The position numbers and the translations under genes are program-made. Below, in pieces: positions 8,136 to 16,497 of a stretch of 64,000 nucleotides of DNA; the stretch's first letter is position 1; each line of letters begins with the position of its first letter. Under the pieces are notes generated by a model that was not told where the DNA came from, ran no database searches, and saw only the letters and a list, made by a program, of their open reading frames with translations. This DNA comes from Gracilimonas halophila (GTDB lineage Bacteria > Bacteroidota > Rhodothermia > Balneolales > Balneolaceae), in the NCBI RefSeq assembly GCF_042684365.1, contig NZ_JBHULI010000024.1, forward strand, positions 434,001 through 498,000, in the 5' to 3' direction.

Positions 8136-8825
8136 ATGGATACAACTAAAACAACTCCCAACATTCCTATCATCTACGAAGACAATCATCTTTTGGTGAT
8201 CGATAAACCAGCGGGATTGCTTTCGCAGGAAGATCATACCGGCGACCCTGATGTACTAAACCTTTGTAAGCAATACATCAAGAAGAAATATAATAAGCCC
8301 GGTGATGTTTTTTTAGGATTGGTTCACCGTCTGGATCGTCCGGTAAGCGGAGTAATGGTATTGGCAAGAACTTCAAAAGCAGCTTCCCGGCTTTCCTACC
8401 AAATTCGAAAACGAACCATTAACAAAACCTACTGGGCACTTGTTGAAGGACAGGCACCGGTATTCGGAGAGTATGTTCATTTTCTCAAAAAGGATAACAG
8501 GACCAATGTTGTAAAGGCGTACAAATCACCTAAGGGTGATGCAAAAGAATCCCGATTGAAGTTTATCAGCATAAAGCAGAGTGCCAAATTCAGTGTAATT
8601 GAAGTAGATCTGATCACCGGCCGACCTCACCAAATTCGAGTGCAATTTTCCAAGGAAGGACATCCTTTGTGGGGAGATCATAAATACGGAAATCCTAAAA
8701 AAGGAGATCAGGATATCGCATTAAGGTCAGTAAAAATGGAGCTTGAACATCCTACTAAAAAAGAACTCATGATATTTAAAGCTCCAAAACCTACCGGTCG
8801 TCCCTGGAACATGTTTGAATACTGA
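8136..8825 (+). CDS. RluA-family RNA pseudouridine synthase
   Basis: The frame opens with a TTG at 8106, but the ATG at 8136 gives the usual start (229 residues). The catalytic loop GLVHRLDRPVSGVMV holds the Asp nucleophile, and the second family motif ITGRPHQIRVQF follows. VIDKPAGLL is the N-terminal RluA signature. It isomerises a uridine in rRNA or tRNA; there is no S4 domain, so the exact target cannot be named. A TAATTTTG box at 8123-8130, only 6 nt before the ATG, would give an almost leaderless transcript. Confidence 0.88.
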   Translation: MDTTKTTPNIPIIYEDNHLLVIDKPAGLLSQEDHTGDPDVLNLCKQYIKKKYNKPGDVFLGLVHRLDRPVSGVMVLARTSKAASRLSYQIRKRTINKTYWALVEGQAPVFGEYVHFLKKDNRTNVVKAYKSPKGDAKESRLKFISIKQSAKFSVIEVDLITGRPHQIRVQFSKEGHPLWGDHKYGNPKKGDQDIALRSVKMELEHPTKKELMIFKAPKPTGRPWNMFEY

Positions 8826-8838
8826 TCACTGTTTAGAA

Positions 8839-9654
8839 CTACACTGCAATGTGGAGATTTGATCCTGATCTAGCCGTTTTATTTGAGAACCTAAGCTCAT
8901 AATGGGTACCTTTTTCTGAGGAGATATTAATGTCTGCGTCAATCTGTTCTGAGTAAGAAACAACTAAAGTAGTTCCCAAAGTAGGGCTTTCTTCTAATAT
9001 GAAATCATCAGGAAGACCGATGCCGTCATCTTCTATGCTAAGGTAGATCTGATCTCCTCTCAGTTTAAAACGAACCCAAACATTTCCATGATTTTTCCCC
9101 TCAAATGCAAATGTGTATGCATTGGAAACCAGTTCGTTGATGATCAATGCCAAAGGAACAGCCTGATTCAAATTCATATAAATGGATTCAGAACAAACGT
9201 GAAGTTTTATATTCTTTTCAGGAGGACAGAGTTTATCCTTCAGAACAATCAGCATTTCATTTAAGTAATGCTCAAAATCGATCCCTGTAAAATCTTTGGC
9301 TTTATACAATTCTTCATGTATAAGCGCCATCGACTTCACACGCATATAGTTTGAAAGTAATACGGACTTAGTCTCTTCATCTTCTGAGATCAACTCCTGT
9401 AGCTGAAGGAATCCGGATATCACTGCCAGATTATTTTTTACACAGTGATGAACTTCTTGCAGTAGTACCTCCTTTTCATGGATCAGATTTTTTAAACTGG
9501 ATTGATATTCTACCTGCTCAGCTACCGATTGTCCCGTTCCAAGAAAATACTTCTTTCCACTATTCTCGAATGCAATTGCATGATATAAATAAGGTTCTTT
9601 TGAACCGTCTTTCATCACCAGATCAGCCTGAATAGAACCTTCAAATCCATTCAT
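8839..9654 (-). CDS. HisKA_2-type sensor histidine kinase, 5'-truncated remnant
   Basis: This 271-residue frame holds the end of a PAS domain, the HisKA_2 dimerisation/phospho-acceptor motif (VHHCVKNNLAVISGFL, His69-His70) and a HATPase domain (NELVSNAYTFAFE for the N box, DDGIGLPDDF for the G1 box). The same frame remains open upstream of the first ATG as far as a TGA at 9772-9774 and encodes the missing PAS start (NKNIVETTGRTDEELIDLSP), so the annotated start is a by-product of truncation. The invariant Arg in HHRVKNN is Cys here, and the last G box is altered (GTTLVVSYSEQID), consistent with decay. The intact paralogue is at 51981-53477. Confidence 0.75.
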   Translation of the reverse strand: MNGFEGSIQADLVMKDGSKEPYLYHAIAFENSGKKYFLGTGQSVAEQVEYQSSLKNLIHEKEVLLQEVHHCVKNNLAVISGFLQLQELISEDEETKSVLLSNYMRVKSMALIHEELYKAKDFTGIDFEHYLNEMLIVLKDKLCPPEKNIKLHVCSESIYMNLNQAVPLALIINELVSNAYTFAFEGKNHGNVWVRFKLRGDQIYLSIEDDGIGLPDDFILEESPTLGTTLVVSYSEQIDADINISSEKGTHYELRFSNKTARSGSNLHIAV

Positions 9655-9771
9655 TGTTCTTCTTACGTATTCGCTGACTCTTTGTATATCCTCACCTTCA
9701 AAGAAGTCTGCAGGACTCAGATCTATGAGTTCTTCATCCGTCCTTCCCGTGGTTTCAACTATATTCTTATT

Positions 9772-10161
9772 TCATCTTATGAAATTCATTTCCTCATCAA
9801 ACATATAAAAATGACTTGGAAGTGCATTGATAATGGTATCGCTTAGCTTTTTTTCTTCTATGGCCTCTTCAATGGCTGCCAAATCAAGTCCCCAATGCTC
9901 ATAGAATCGCTGATCTTCGGAAGCGACCAGTGCCAATTTCAAGTGATCCGGAATCTGTTCAGCCCGAATCCAGAATTCTCTCAGGTTATATCTTTCTTTT
10001 TCTAACTCCTCCCAGTTTTCTTGAATGGTAAAAGCCGTAAATGGCGGGTTCACCCATCGAAGGATCATGAGCAAAAGACAAAACCAAAACGTCCAGCCGA
10101 GTAATACCCCTCCGGCAATCTGTCCATATTTTTTCCAGGGAAATGAAGTTTGCTCTTCCAT
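9772..10161 (-). pseudogene. mtgA 5' fragment fused in frame to a PAS domain, ended by TGA
   Basis: Residues 1-102 match the start of monofunctional peptidoglycan transglycosylase MtgA: an N-terminal membrane helix (GGVLLGWTFWFCLLLMIL), NPPFTAF, and the GT51 motif with catalytic Glu (VASEDQRFYEHWGLD, Glu82). A normal MtgA would continue to GASTISQQ and about 130 more residues; here it changes after AIEEAIEE into KKLSDTIINALPSHFYMFDEEMNFIR, the start of a PAS sensor domain. A TGA then replaces what is normally Trp (FxRWN). The frame continues after it into the kinase, 40 codons above that frame's first ATG. I infer a deletion joining two genes, followed by or together with a nonsense mutation. 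Confidence 0.75.
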
Positions 10162-10286
10162 AGACCAAAGGTATTAAATTTTGAAAGAGATACTGACTTA
10201 GGAGAATTTTGTTTCTTTTTATGAACGGAATCTTATGAAATTTAAGCCTATGTATTAGGCTTATGCTATTTGAAGGGTCATTTAAT

Positions 10287-11633
10287 TTATTCAGACTCCG
10301 AATTTTCGTCCAACATTTCATCCTCAAATTCATCTACCATTCCATCCGGTAGCTGTTTAGAAGTTTTAGCCCCAAGTTTACGGATCATCTCAGCCTGGCG
10401 GACCAGATTACCGGCTCCGGTTGAAAGTCGGCCCATCGCCTCATCATAGCTATCCTGCGTTTGTCGGATACGCTGCCCAATATCGTTCATACTTTCCACG
10501 AAAAGCACGAATTTATCGTACAGTGCCCCTCCACGTTTAGCAATCTCCATCGCATTCTTATTCTGATATTCCTGTTTCCACACACTGTCGATGGTAGCAA
10601 GAGTGGCCAGCAGTGTAGAAGGACTAACGATCACGATGTTCTGATCGAAGGCCTCGTAGTACAAATTAGAATCATATTGTAGCGCAGAACTGAATGCAGG
10701 CTCAATAGGAATGAAGAGAAGAACGAAATCCGGGCTTTTTGAACCATGGATCTGTTCATAATTTTTCCCGCTCAGACCTTTAACATGGGCACGAATGGAA
10801 TTCACATGCTCTTTAAGGAATTGCTGTTGTTCACCTTCATCTTCAGCCGAACTAAATTTCTCATACGCCTTCAACGAAACCTTCGAATCGATCACCATAA
10901 ATTTCTCATCCGGCAAATACACAACCACATCGGGTTTGTTGTGCCCCATACCGTCTTCCTTGGAAAAACCTTTCTGAGTTTCATATTCCCTTCCTTTTGT
11001 CAAACCGGAACGTTCCAGGATTCTCTCTAAGATCACTTCCCCCCAATCACCGACCGCCTTGTTATCTCCTTTCAGTGCTTTGGTTAAATTCTTGGCATCC
11101 TCACTCATGGTTTTATTGAGCTCCATCAAATGCTTCAGTTCTTGTTTGAGGGAACCTCGAGCTTCTACTTCGTCTTTATGAGTCTCTTCGACTTTCTTCT
11201 TAAAGGCCTCAAGCTTTTCTCCCAAAGGATTCAGCAACTGATCGATCTGCTCCTTGTTCTGTTTGGTAAATTTTTCGGATTTTTCTTCCAGGATCTTATT
11301 TGCAAGGTTCTCAAATTGAGTAGTAAGCTGCTCCTGCATTTCGGCCAGCTCTTTCTTCTGTTCATTGAGCCGCTCCTGCAAGTTTCTGTAATCTGCCTCA
11401 CGAGAAGCCAACTTCTTATCCAGCTCGTTACCTCGCTCTCTTTCCTGTGATAGCTCCTGCTCGCTTTTTTGCTGAAGCTGATCGTATTCAGTTTCAACTT
11501 CCTCCAGCTGATCCTTAAGATTCTGATTTCGCTCTTCCAGCCGTGAGCTTTCGGATTTGGATTTGAAATGAGCAATAATATAACCGGCAATAGCCCCGAT
11601 AATAATTCCGGTTACAATTGAAATGGTATTCAT
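10287..11633 (-). CDS. rmuC: DNA recombination protein RmuC
   Basis: The 448-residue protein starts with a membrane helix (VTGIIIGAIAGYIIAHF), followed by a long coiled coil (about residues 30-160, rich in Glu, Gln and Lys). Then comes the RmuC nuclease-like core: DWGEVILERILERSGLTKGREYETQ, KPDVVVYLPDEKFMVIDSKVSLKAYE (PD-(D/E)xK-like Asp and Lys) and PDFVLLFIPIEPAF. RmuC limits recombination between short inverted repeats. Length is typical. The neighbour downstream is the mtgA fragment. Confidence 0.93.
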   Translation of the reverse strand: MNTISIVTGIIIGAIAGYIIAHFKSKSESSRLEERNQNLKDQLEEVETEYDQLQQKSEQELSQERERGNELDKKLASREADYRNLQERLNEQKKELAEMQEQLTTQFENLANKILEEKSEKFTKQNKEQIDQLLNPLGEKLEAFKKKVEETHKDEVEARGSLKQELKHLMELNKTMSEDAKNLTKALKGDNKAVGDWGEVILERILERSGLTKGREYETQKGFSKEDGMGHNKPDVVVYLPDEKFMVIDSKVSLKAYEKFSSAEDEGEQQQFLKEHVNSIRAHVKGLSGKNYEQIHGSKSPDFVLLFIPIEPAFSSALQYDSNLYYEAFDQNIVIVSPSTLLATLATIDSVWKQEYQNKNAMEIAKRGGALYDKFVLFVESMNDIGQRIRQTQDSYDEAMGRLSTGAGNLVRQAEMIRKLGAKTSKQLPDGMVDEFEDEMLDENSESE

Positions 11634-11782
11634 AGGTTATTCTTTTTGATTTCTATTCGATTATAGATCAAATATAAATGCCACAGGTGACACTTATTGT
11701 CATCTACTAAAGAAATTGTTTTACAGCAGGTTCATGAAACTTAAACAATGCCGGCTATAGTGATCTGTTAAAATCTACTTAG

Positions 11783-12595
11783 CTATCTGAACAATTTCTC
11801 TAAGCCTTGAATCAACTCCTGATTCCTGTAGATCCATCCATGCCGCTGGCCTTCGATTACTTTATAGGTATCGCCTTCTTTGAGGTATTCAGTGAGTTTA
11901 AGTGATCGTTTAATCGGCAATACTTCATCCGCTCCGGCATAAAAAATATGAACAGGTTCTTCAATTTCACGGAGAGCAACATTAGTTCTAAGCTGGTATT
12001 GCATCAGGAAATCAGGAAGAAACGGGAACTGAGAGTCTTTGACATCGACCAGACTGTAGAAGGGGGTCCACAAGATCAACATTTTGGGGTCGTGCTCTTT
12101 GGCTACCTGAGATGCAACTCCTGAACCAAGAGAATATCCCACAATGGCAATATTCTCTTCTCCATACTCCTCTGCCATTTCCTCAAACACATGGCTTATA
12201 TCGCCAACAAGATCTTTTTCATTATCCATATTCCACCTGCTTTTTCCGTAAATCCGATAATCAGGATAGATCATATCGTAGCCGTTATTCAGGAAAAGCG
12301 TGTATTTATCTGAATTTGTTCGATTGGCTCCTCGGTTCCCATGCAGAGACATCACTAAGCCTTTGACTGAATCAGCATCGGTATAAGCGTGAATGGCATG
12401 AATTCGGACATCCGGTTCCGGCTCAAACCAGCGCTCCTCAAATTCGAAGCTGTAGTCGTAGCGGGCATCTTTATCAAGCATCCTAGGACTAAAGATGATT
12501 GATTCCTGTATTAAATAAAAATAACCACAAACGGCGAGGTAACAGAGTAATAACAAGGCCCCTGCGCTTATAAATGAGTTCTTAAATGTTCTCAT
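11783..12595 (-). CDS. Membrane-anchored alpha/beta hydrolase
   Basis: An N-terminal transmembrane anchor (ISAGALLLLCYLAVCGYFYLI) is followed by an alpha/beta hydrolase domain. Visible features are the oxyanion segment SLHGNRGAN, the nucleophile elbow GYSLGSG (Ser), an acid in the loop AGADEVLP and the catalytic His in GQRHGW. This resembles the ABHD13/Bem46 group of membrane-bound serine hydrolases, whose substrate is mostly unknown. Length (270 residues) is normal. It is a single gene with no co-directional neighbour close by. Confidence 0.82.
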   Translation of the reverse strand: MRTFKNSFISAGALLLLCYLAVCGYFYLIQESIIFSPRMLDKDARYDYSFEFEERWFEPEPDVRIHAIHAYTDADSVKGLVMSLHGNRGANRTNSDKYTLFLNNGYDMIYPDYRIYGKSRWNMDNEKDLVGDISHVFEEMAEEYGEENIAIVGYSLGSGVASQVAKEHDPKMLILWTPFYSLVDVKDSQFPFLPDFLMQYQLRTNVALREIEEPVHIFYAGADEVLPIKRSLKLTEYLKEGDTYKVIEGQRHGWIYRNQELIQGLEKLFR

Positions 12596-12667
12596 GATCT
12601 TAATAAATATTTACAAACGTGTGCTGAAAGGTATGAACTGAACAAAGTAAATTATGGTTACTAATGC

Positions 12668-13585
12668 ATGTTCTCTAAAAAGCTTTTCCTTTTATTTTTT
12701 GAAAAATTCTTCAATGAAGATATCAAACATACCATTGAAGTTGCCACTCTTTATGTTGCAACTTTAGGATTTATAGTCCATTTGGTTCTTGTATTTTTTA
12801 ACATGGCTGATATTATTGAAGTTCATGCTCAGGTTGAGGGTTTGCTGGCCAATCCCATTGCCGCTATTTACACCCCCTTTTCCTTTATCCTGTTCTACGA
12901 AGTGTATTTATTGATCTATTATTTACCTCGTTCATTCTCCGTATCAATAGCCAAACAGTACGAGATAGTTTCTTTGATACTCATTCGTAAGATCTTTAAA
13001 GATATTTCAAATCTCGATTTAGAGGATGTTGATCTTTTTGCTTCCGAAAATCTCACTTTATTCTACGACATAACTGGTTTTCTCATTCTGTTCTTTCTGA
13101 TCTTCCTATTTCGTTATCTGCTGGTAAGCCGAAAAAACCATACAGTAACTGCTAATATCGAAGGGTTTATTCTTTATAAAAAGATTCTCTGTATTCTTTT
13201 GGTTCCTTTGTTTCTTTTTCTTTCCATTTATAGTTTCAGCCACTGGGTCATTGAATTGAACCAGTTAAGTTTAGGTGTAGTAACTACCATTAGGGATTTC
13301 AACAATATTTTCTACCATGAATTCTTCCTGGCTTTGGTCATTGTGGATGTTCTGATCCTGATCGCTTCTTTCCGATACACGGATCGTTACAGCCTGCTTA
13401 TCCGAAACACCGGATTTGTTGTAACCACCGTATTGATCCGGGTTTCATTTTCAGCTGACGGGCTGGCTAGTATCCTGTTACTTATATCCGGCGTGGCTTT
13501 TGGTGTCTTGGTACTGTACCTATATTCTCTCTACGACAAAATAGACAAAGGAGAAAGTACCAGAGAAAGTTATGCCTACCTGTAG
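12668..13585 (+). CDS. Multi-spanning membrane protein of unknown function
   Basis: I do not recognise a family for this 305-residue protein. About seven or eight hydrophobic segments are visible (for example ATLYVATLGFIVHLVLVFF, FLILFFLIFLFRYLLV, ILCILLVPLFLFLSIYSF, FFLALVIVDVLILIASF, SILLLISGVAFGVLVLYLYSLY). There is no obvious signature motif of a transporter or enzyme. It is 61 nt upstream of blh on the same strand, so it may be co-transcribed with the retinal-synthesis gene; a light-related role is possible but only by context. Confidence 0.65.
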   Translation: MFSKKLFLLFFEKFFNEDIKHTIEVATLYVATLGFIVHLVLVFFNMADIIEVHAQVEGLLANPIAAIYTPFSFILFYEVYLLIYYLPRSFSVSIAKQYEIVSLILIRKIFKDISNLDLEDVDLFASENLTLFYDITGFLILFFLIFLFRYLLVSRKNHTVTANIEGFILYKKILCILLVPLFLFLSIYSFSHWVIELNQLSLGVVTTIRDFNNIFYHEFFLALVIVDVLILIASFRYTDRYSLLIRNTGFVVTTVLIRVSFSADGLASILLLISGVAFGVLVLYLYSLYDKIDKGESTRESYAYL

Positions 13586-13646
13586 CCGTGGAACTGATCT
13601 TTTACTGTTAAGTTTTTCTTGAAACTCAATTTTAAGCTGATAAAAT

Positions 13647-14582
13647 TTGAACAAAACACACACTTCACACATTATTTATCAGGTACTGGCAGGGGCAGCT
13701 GCCTTATTGTTGAATTTATTGTTTCCTGACTTCATTCATGAGGTCAGGTTTTGGGTCTTAGCTATTGTGATCATCGTAATAGGGATGCCACACGGAGCTT
13801 TGGATCATGTGATAGCTTTTAAGGCATTCAGGCGAGCAAAGAATACCAGAAATCAGCTCATATTTTACATATCATACCTGAGCATAATGGCTATATATGG
13901 AGTACTTTGGTTCCTCTCTCCGCTGACAGGACTTATCCTTTTTCTGTTGATGACCCTCTATCACTTTGGACAAGCTGATGCAGAACGTTTTTCTTTAGAA
14001 GGGTTTGCAAAACACATTCTGCTTTATTCCCGTGGCTTAACCATAGTCGGCTTAATTCTGTTTGGTAGTGACCCCTTTTATTCCTCAGTGGTAATTGAAG
14101 AAGTAACGGGATTTTCTTTTTCGGACCAGCTTTTTGGAGTTATGGAACCCTATATTTTTACGCTGACATTTGCCCTCACTTATCCAGTCATGTTTCTATT
14201 GGTCAGTTTATTAAAAAGCCCCGAATTACTTAGGTCCTGGTTTACAGCAGATGCACTTGTTGTGTCACTGCTATTTTCATTTGGTGAGCCTATTTTTGTA
14301 TTCTCTGTCTATTTTGGTTGCTGGCACGCCTTCAATCATACTAAAACCATGCTAAACTACCTGAATAAATTTGGTATGAATGTCTCTTTCAAATGGTTCT
14401 ATAAGAATACCTTTCTTTACTCCGTATTGTCTTATGCAGGCCTGATTGTTCTTTATTTTGCCCTACAGGCGTTTGGAAATGCTGACTTGCTTGTTGCTCT
14501 TTTATTTATTCTGATCAGCGTATTAACCCTGCCCCATATGTTTGTAGTTGAAAAGATGTACGGCAATTTCAACCCGGAATAA
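13647..14582 (+). CDS. blh: Brp/Blh-family beta-carotene 15,15'-dioxygenase
   Basis: The 311-residue membrane protein has the conserved His/Asp pattern of this iron-dependent family: GMPHGALDH, TLYHFGQADAE and CWHAFNHTKTML. It cleaves beta-carotene to two retinal molecules, the chromophore of the convergent rhodopsin gene. Many hydrophobic helices are visible. The start appears to be TTG (13647-13649), which puts the N-terminus in the normal place for the family. It ends just before a bidirectional terminator shared with the rhodopsin. Confidence 0.93.
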   Translation: MNKTHTSHIIYQVLAGAAALLLNLLFPDFIHEVRFWVLAIVIIVIGMPHGALDHVIAFKAFRRAKNTRNQLIFYISYLSIMAIYGVLWFLSPLTGLILFLLMTLYHFGQADAERFSLEGFAKHILLYSRGLTIVGLILFGSDPFYSSVVIEEVTGFSFSDQLFGVMEPYIFTLTFALTYPVMFLLVSLLKSPELLRSWFTADALVVSLLFSFGEPIFVFSVYFGCWHAFNHTKTMLNYLNKFGMNVSFKWFYKNTFLYSVLSYAGLIVLYFALQAFGNADLLVALLFILISVLTLPHMFVVEKMYGNFNPE

Positions 14583-14594
14583 TAAAGCGCATAA

Positions 14595-14625
14595 AAAAAC
14601 CCTGCCTTTTACCAACAGGGTTTTT
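14595..14625. terminator. Bidirectional terminator between blh and rhodopsin
   Basis: AAAAACCCTG (14595-14604) pairs perfectly with CAGGGTTTTT (14616-14625) around an 11-nt loop. Because the arms start and end with A and T runs, the hairpin is followed by a U tract in both directions. It separates two converging genes, blh (+) and the rhodopsin (-). Confidence 0.88.
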
Positions 14626-14651
14626 ATTGCTCTCTTCATGAATAGACTGGT

Positions 14652-15446
14652 TTAAGCACTTACAGCGCTTTGACCAACTTCATATCCTTCAGCTTCAGAT
14701 TTTGCTCTTGCTATGGCATAGATCATCACGCCGTATCCGGCTTTCGCCAACACGTCGGCTATTGAGTAGCCTACTTGTATTGCGATTTCTGATTCTGCTC
14801 CCGTCCAGCCAAAAAATGGAGCCATATATACGATAGGATAAAATCCCCATGTGGCTAATAGCAATAGTCGGATATTTCTGAAAAGTACTTGAACCTGTCC
14901 TGATTGTCCTTCCATTGCAGTTCCAAGTTCAACCCATAATATATATACGATGTAGATGAATGGAATTGTACTCAACAAGCCCCAAAGTCCACGCATTGAA
15001 AACATGGAATCAGCCATTAAAATCTCTCCGGGATACCCTAATAGAATCATCAAAAATGCGGCTATTACCAGCTTTGTAAGCATGCTGCTTTGTTTGTCTT
15101 TTGCAAGACCGATTACCAATACCAGCTCAACGACCAAAAGAGGAACTGTCAAAAGCCAGTCAATATATCTGTAAGCATCATTGAATGGTTTACCTGATGC
15201 AATATAGTTTCCTGCGTCAGTTATCATATATGCCGCTTCCCAGGAATTGAATATTCTTAGATAGTGATACGCTGCAATACCTACTACAAGCGTTGATACC
15301 ACTAAAGAAATTCTGTACTTGGGGGCTACTCTGTCTCGGGCCAATACAAAAAACAGGCCTGAAAAGATCATCGCTGCGATAGCGAAAGACAACATATTGT
15401 ATACTAAGGTATACTCACCGAATGTTAAGGTTGGTTGTTCCAACAT
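14652..15446 (-). CDS. Xanthorhodopsin-like light-driven proton pump
   Basis: The 264-residue seven-helix protein is very close in motif order to Salinibacter xanthorhodopsin. Helix C reads RYIDWLLTVPLLVVEL, giving proton acceptor Asp96, Thr100 and proton donor Glu107 (DTE motif of outward proton pumps), with Leu104 at the green-tuning site. His61 (AAYHYLRI) would pair with Asp96. Lys235 (DVLAKAGYG) is the retinal Schiff-base lysine. Gly156 (RGLWGLLSTIP) occupies the spot that lets a carotenoid antenna dock in xanthorhodopsin. There is no NDQ sodium-pump motif. Whether a keto-carotenoid is bound here cannot be seen from the sequence. Confidence 0.95.
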   Translation of the reverse strand: MLEQPTLTFGEYTLVYNMLSFAIAAMIFSGLFFVLARDRVAPKYRISLVVSTLVVGIAAYHYLRIFNSWEAAYMITDAGNYIASGKPFNDAYRYIDWLLTVPLLVVELVLVIGLAKDKQSSMLTKLVIAAFLMILLGYPGEILMADSMFSMRGLWGLLSTIPFIYIVYILWVELGTAMEGQSGQVQVLFRNIRLLLLATWGFYPIVYMAPFFGWTGAESEIAIQVGYSIADVLAKAGYGVMIYAIARAKSEAEGYEVGQSAVSA

Positions 15447-15598
15447 AGCGTCTCCGTTATAGTTTAAATTAACTACAACAAAACTTTTAATCTAATATGA
15501 AAGTTCCCTTTCTCGTTTTTTTGCTCAAAGGAATGTTAAGGGTAAGATTTACATTAACTCTAACAGAACATTTAAACTATCAAATAGACTTTATAATT

Positions 15599-15772
15599 AT
15601 GAAAAAATCTGATCTTTTTATTTTAGGTTCAGCTCTTCTGTCTATGTTTCTTTCCATTTATTTATGGTTTGCTGTGGATAAGGAAGCAGGACTTTTCGTC
15701 GGGCTCTGGGTTCCCTCCCTCCTTGGATTCGGAGTGTATATCAAAAATATGTACGGAGGCTACAATGGGTGA
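15599..15772 (+). CDS. Small two-helix membrane protein (57 aa)
   Basis: A longer frame opens upstream, but the ATG at 15599 gives a compact 57-residue protein with two hydrophobic stretches (DLFILGSALLSMFLSIYLWF and GLFVGLWVPSLLGFGVYI). Its stop overlaps the start of the next small gene by 8 nt (ATG at 15765, TGA at 15770-15772), indicating translational coupling. It is divergent from the rhodopsin gene, with a 152-nt gap between starts. I do not know a named family; function is unknown. Confidence 0.65.
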   Translation: MKKSDLFILGSALLSMFLSIYLWFAVDKEAGLFVGLWVPSLLGFGVYIKNMYGGYNG

Positions 15773-15917
15773 TCCGTTTATTTTATTTGCCGGAATTGTT
15801 GCTACTGTACTTTTTCTTGTTGGATATGGCTTAACCATCAAGGAGATGAGAGAACTGGAAGATGAACGTGTCACAGATTCCTTTCCAGAGGAAAGTAACG
15901 CTGAGATCAAAAAATAA
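15765..15917 (+). CDS. Small single-helix membrane protein (50 aa)
   Basis: The ATG at 15765 starts a 50-residue protein with one membrane helix (FILFAGIVATVLFLVGYGLTI) and a short acidic, charged tail (MRELEDERVTDSFPEESNAE). It overlaps the stop of the preceding small membrane gene, so the two are probably made together. No family is recognised; a two-subunit membrane complex would be a reasonable guess but is only inference. Confidence 0.6.
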   Translation: MGDPFILFAGIVATVLFLVGYGLTIKEMRELEDERVTDSFPEESNAEIKK

Positions 15918-15934
15918 TCTCAGCAGGAAAAAGC

Positions 15935-16408
15935 TTATTTAATATCAGCCCCGGCCATTTCATGTATCTTTTTCCATTCACTTTCCCGAACCGGAGTAAT
16001 TGAATAGCGTCCCAGTCGGAATAATTCCATATCGTCAAGAGCTGCTTCTTCTTTCATGGCATCACGGGTAACTGAAGTCTCAAACTTCTGAACAAACTTT
16101 ACATCCACTAATTGCCAGCGAGGTTCGCTTTCAGAGCTTTTCTTATCAAAATATTTTGAATTGGGATCAAACTGAAGCGGATCTGGATATGGCTCACTGC
16201 AAACTTCCATTGTTCCAACAATCACGGGCGTTGAGATGTTGGAATGATAGAACAGAACTCCATCTCCCACATTCATTTCATCACGCATAAAATTTCGGGC
16301 ACCATAATTTCTGACTCCCGTCCATGGGGTTTCCCCATCTTCCTTGAGGTCATCAATACTATAATCTTCCGGTTCTGATTTCATTAGCCAATATTTTTTC
16401 TCAGCCAT
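15935..16408 (-). CDS. EVE-domain protein (PUA-like fold)
   Basis: The 157-residue protein starts KYWLMKSEPEDYSIDDLKEDGETPWTGVRNYGARNFMRDEM, the EVE-domain signature, and contains VGDGVLFYHSN and SEPRWQLVDVKFV. EVE domains are PUA/YTH-like folds thought to bind modified bases in DNA or RNA. The protein is essentially the domain alone, as in many bacteria and the human homologue THYN1. It is convergent with the small-membrane-protein pair and probably monocistronic. Confidence 0.88.
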   Translation of the reverse strand: MAEKKYWLMKSEPEDYSIDDLKEDGETPWTGVRNYGARNFMRDEMNVGDGVLFYHSNISTPVIVGTMEVCSEPYPDPLQFDPNSKYFDKKSSESEPRWQLVDVKFVQKFETSVTRDAMKEEAALDDMELFRLGRYSITPVRESEWKKIHEMAGADIK

Positions 16409-16445
16409 AATCTCGATTGGTTCTCTTTTATTAATGTTAAATTTT

Positions 16446-16495
16446 GAATATTAAATGCTAAATGTTCAAAAAATCACATTTAGCATTTAATATTC
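16446..16495. repeat. 19-bp perfect inverted repeat after rfbB
   Basis: GAATATTAAATGCTAAATG (16446-16464) and its exact reverse complement (16477-16495) flank a 12-nt loop. It starts 2 nt from the rfbB stop. The arms are themselves made of near-repeats (ATTAAATG/CTAAATG). No U tract follows the stem, so it looks more like a REP-type palindromic element than a simple terminator, though it could stop transcription. Confidence 0.75.
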
Positions 16496-16497
16496 AT

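Noticed and set aside
9772..9774. TGA read as a recoded codon (Trp or selenocysteine)
   Set aside because: Other genes here use TGA as a normal stop, no SECIS-like structure was noticed, and the fused mtgA portion shows the region is already broken.
10244..10262. AAGCCTA-TGTAT-TAGGCTT hairpin after rmuC as a terminator
   Set aside because: The 7-bp stem has no U tract on the minus strand, so support is too weak for a terminator call.
9986..10333. A 115-codon minus-strand frame across the mtgA remnant and the end of rmuC
   Set aside because: It is out of phase with both recognised products and its sequence has no domain.
14652..15446. Sodium-pumping or sensory rhodopsin
   Set aside because: The helix C residues are Asp, Thr, Glu (DTE), not the NDQ motif of sodium pumps, and no transducer gene is nearby.
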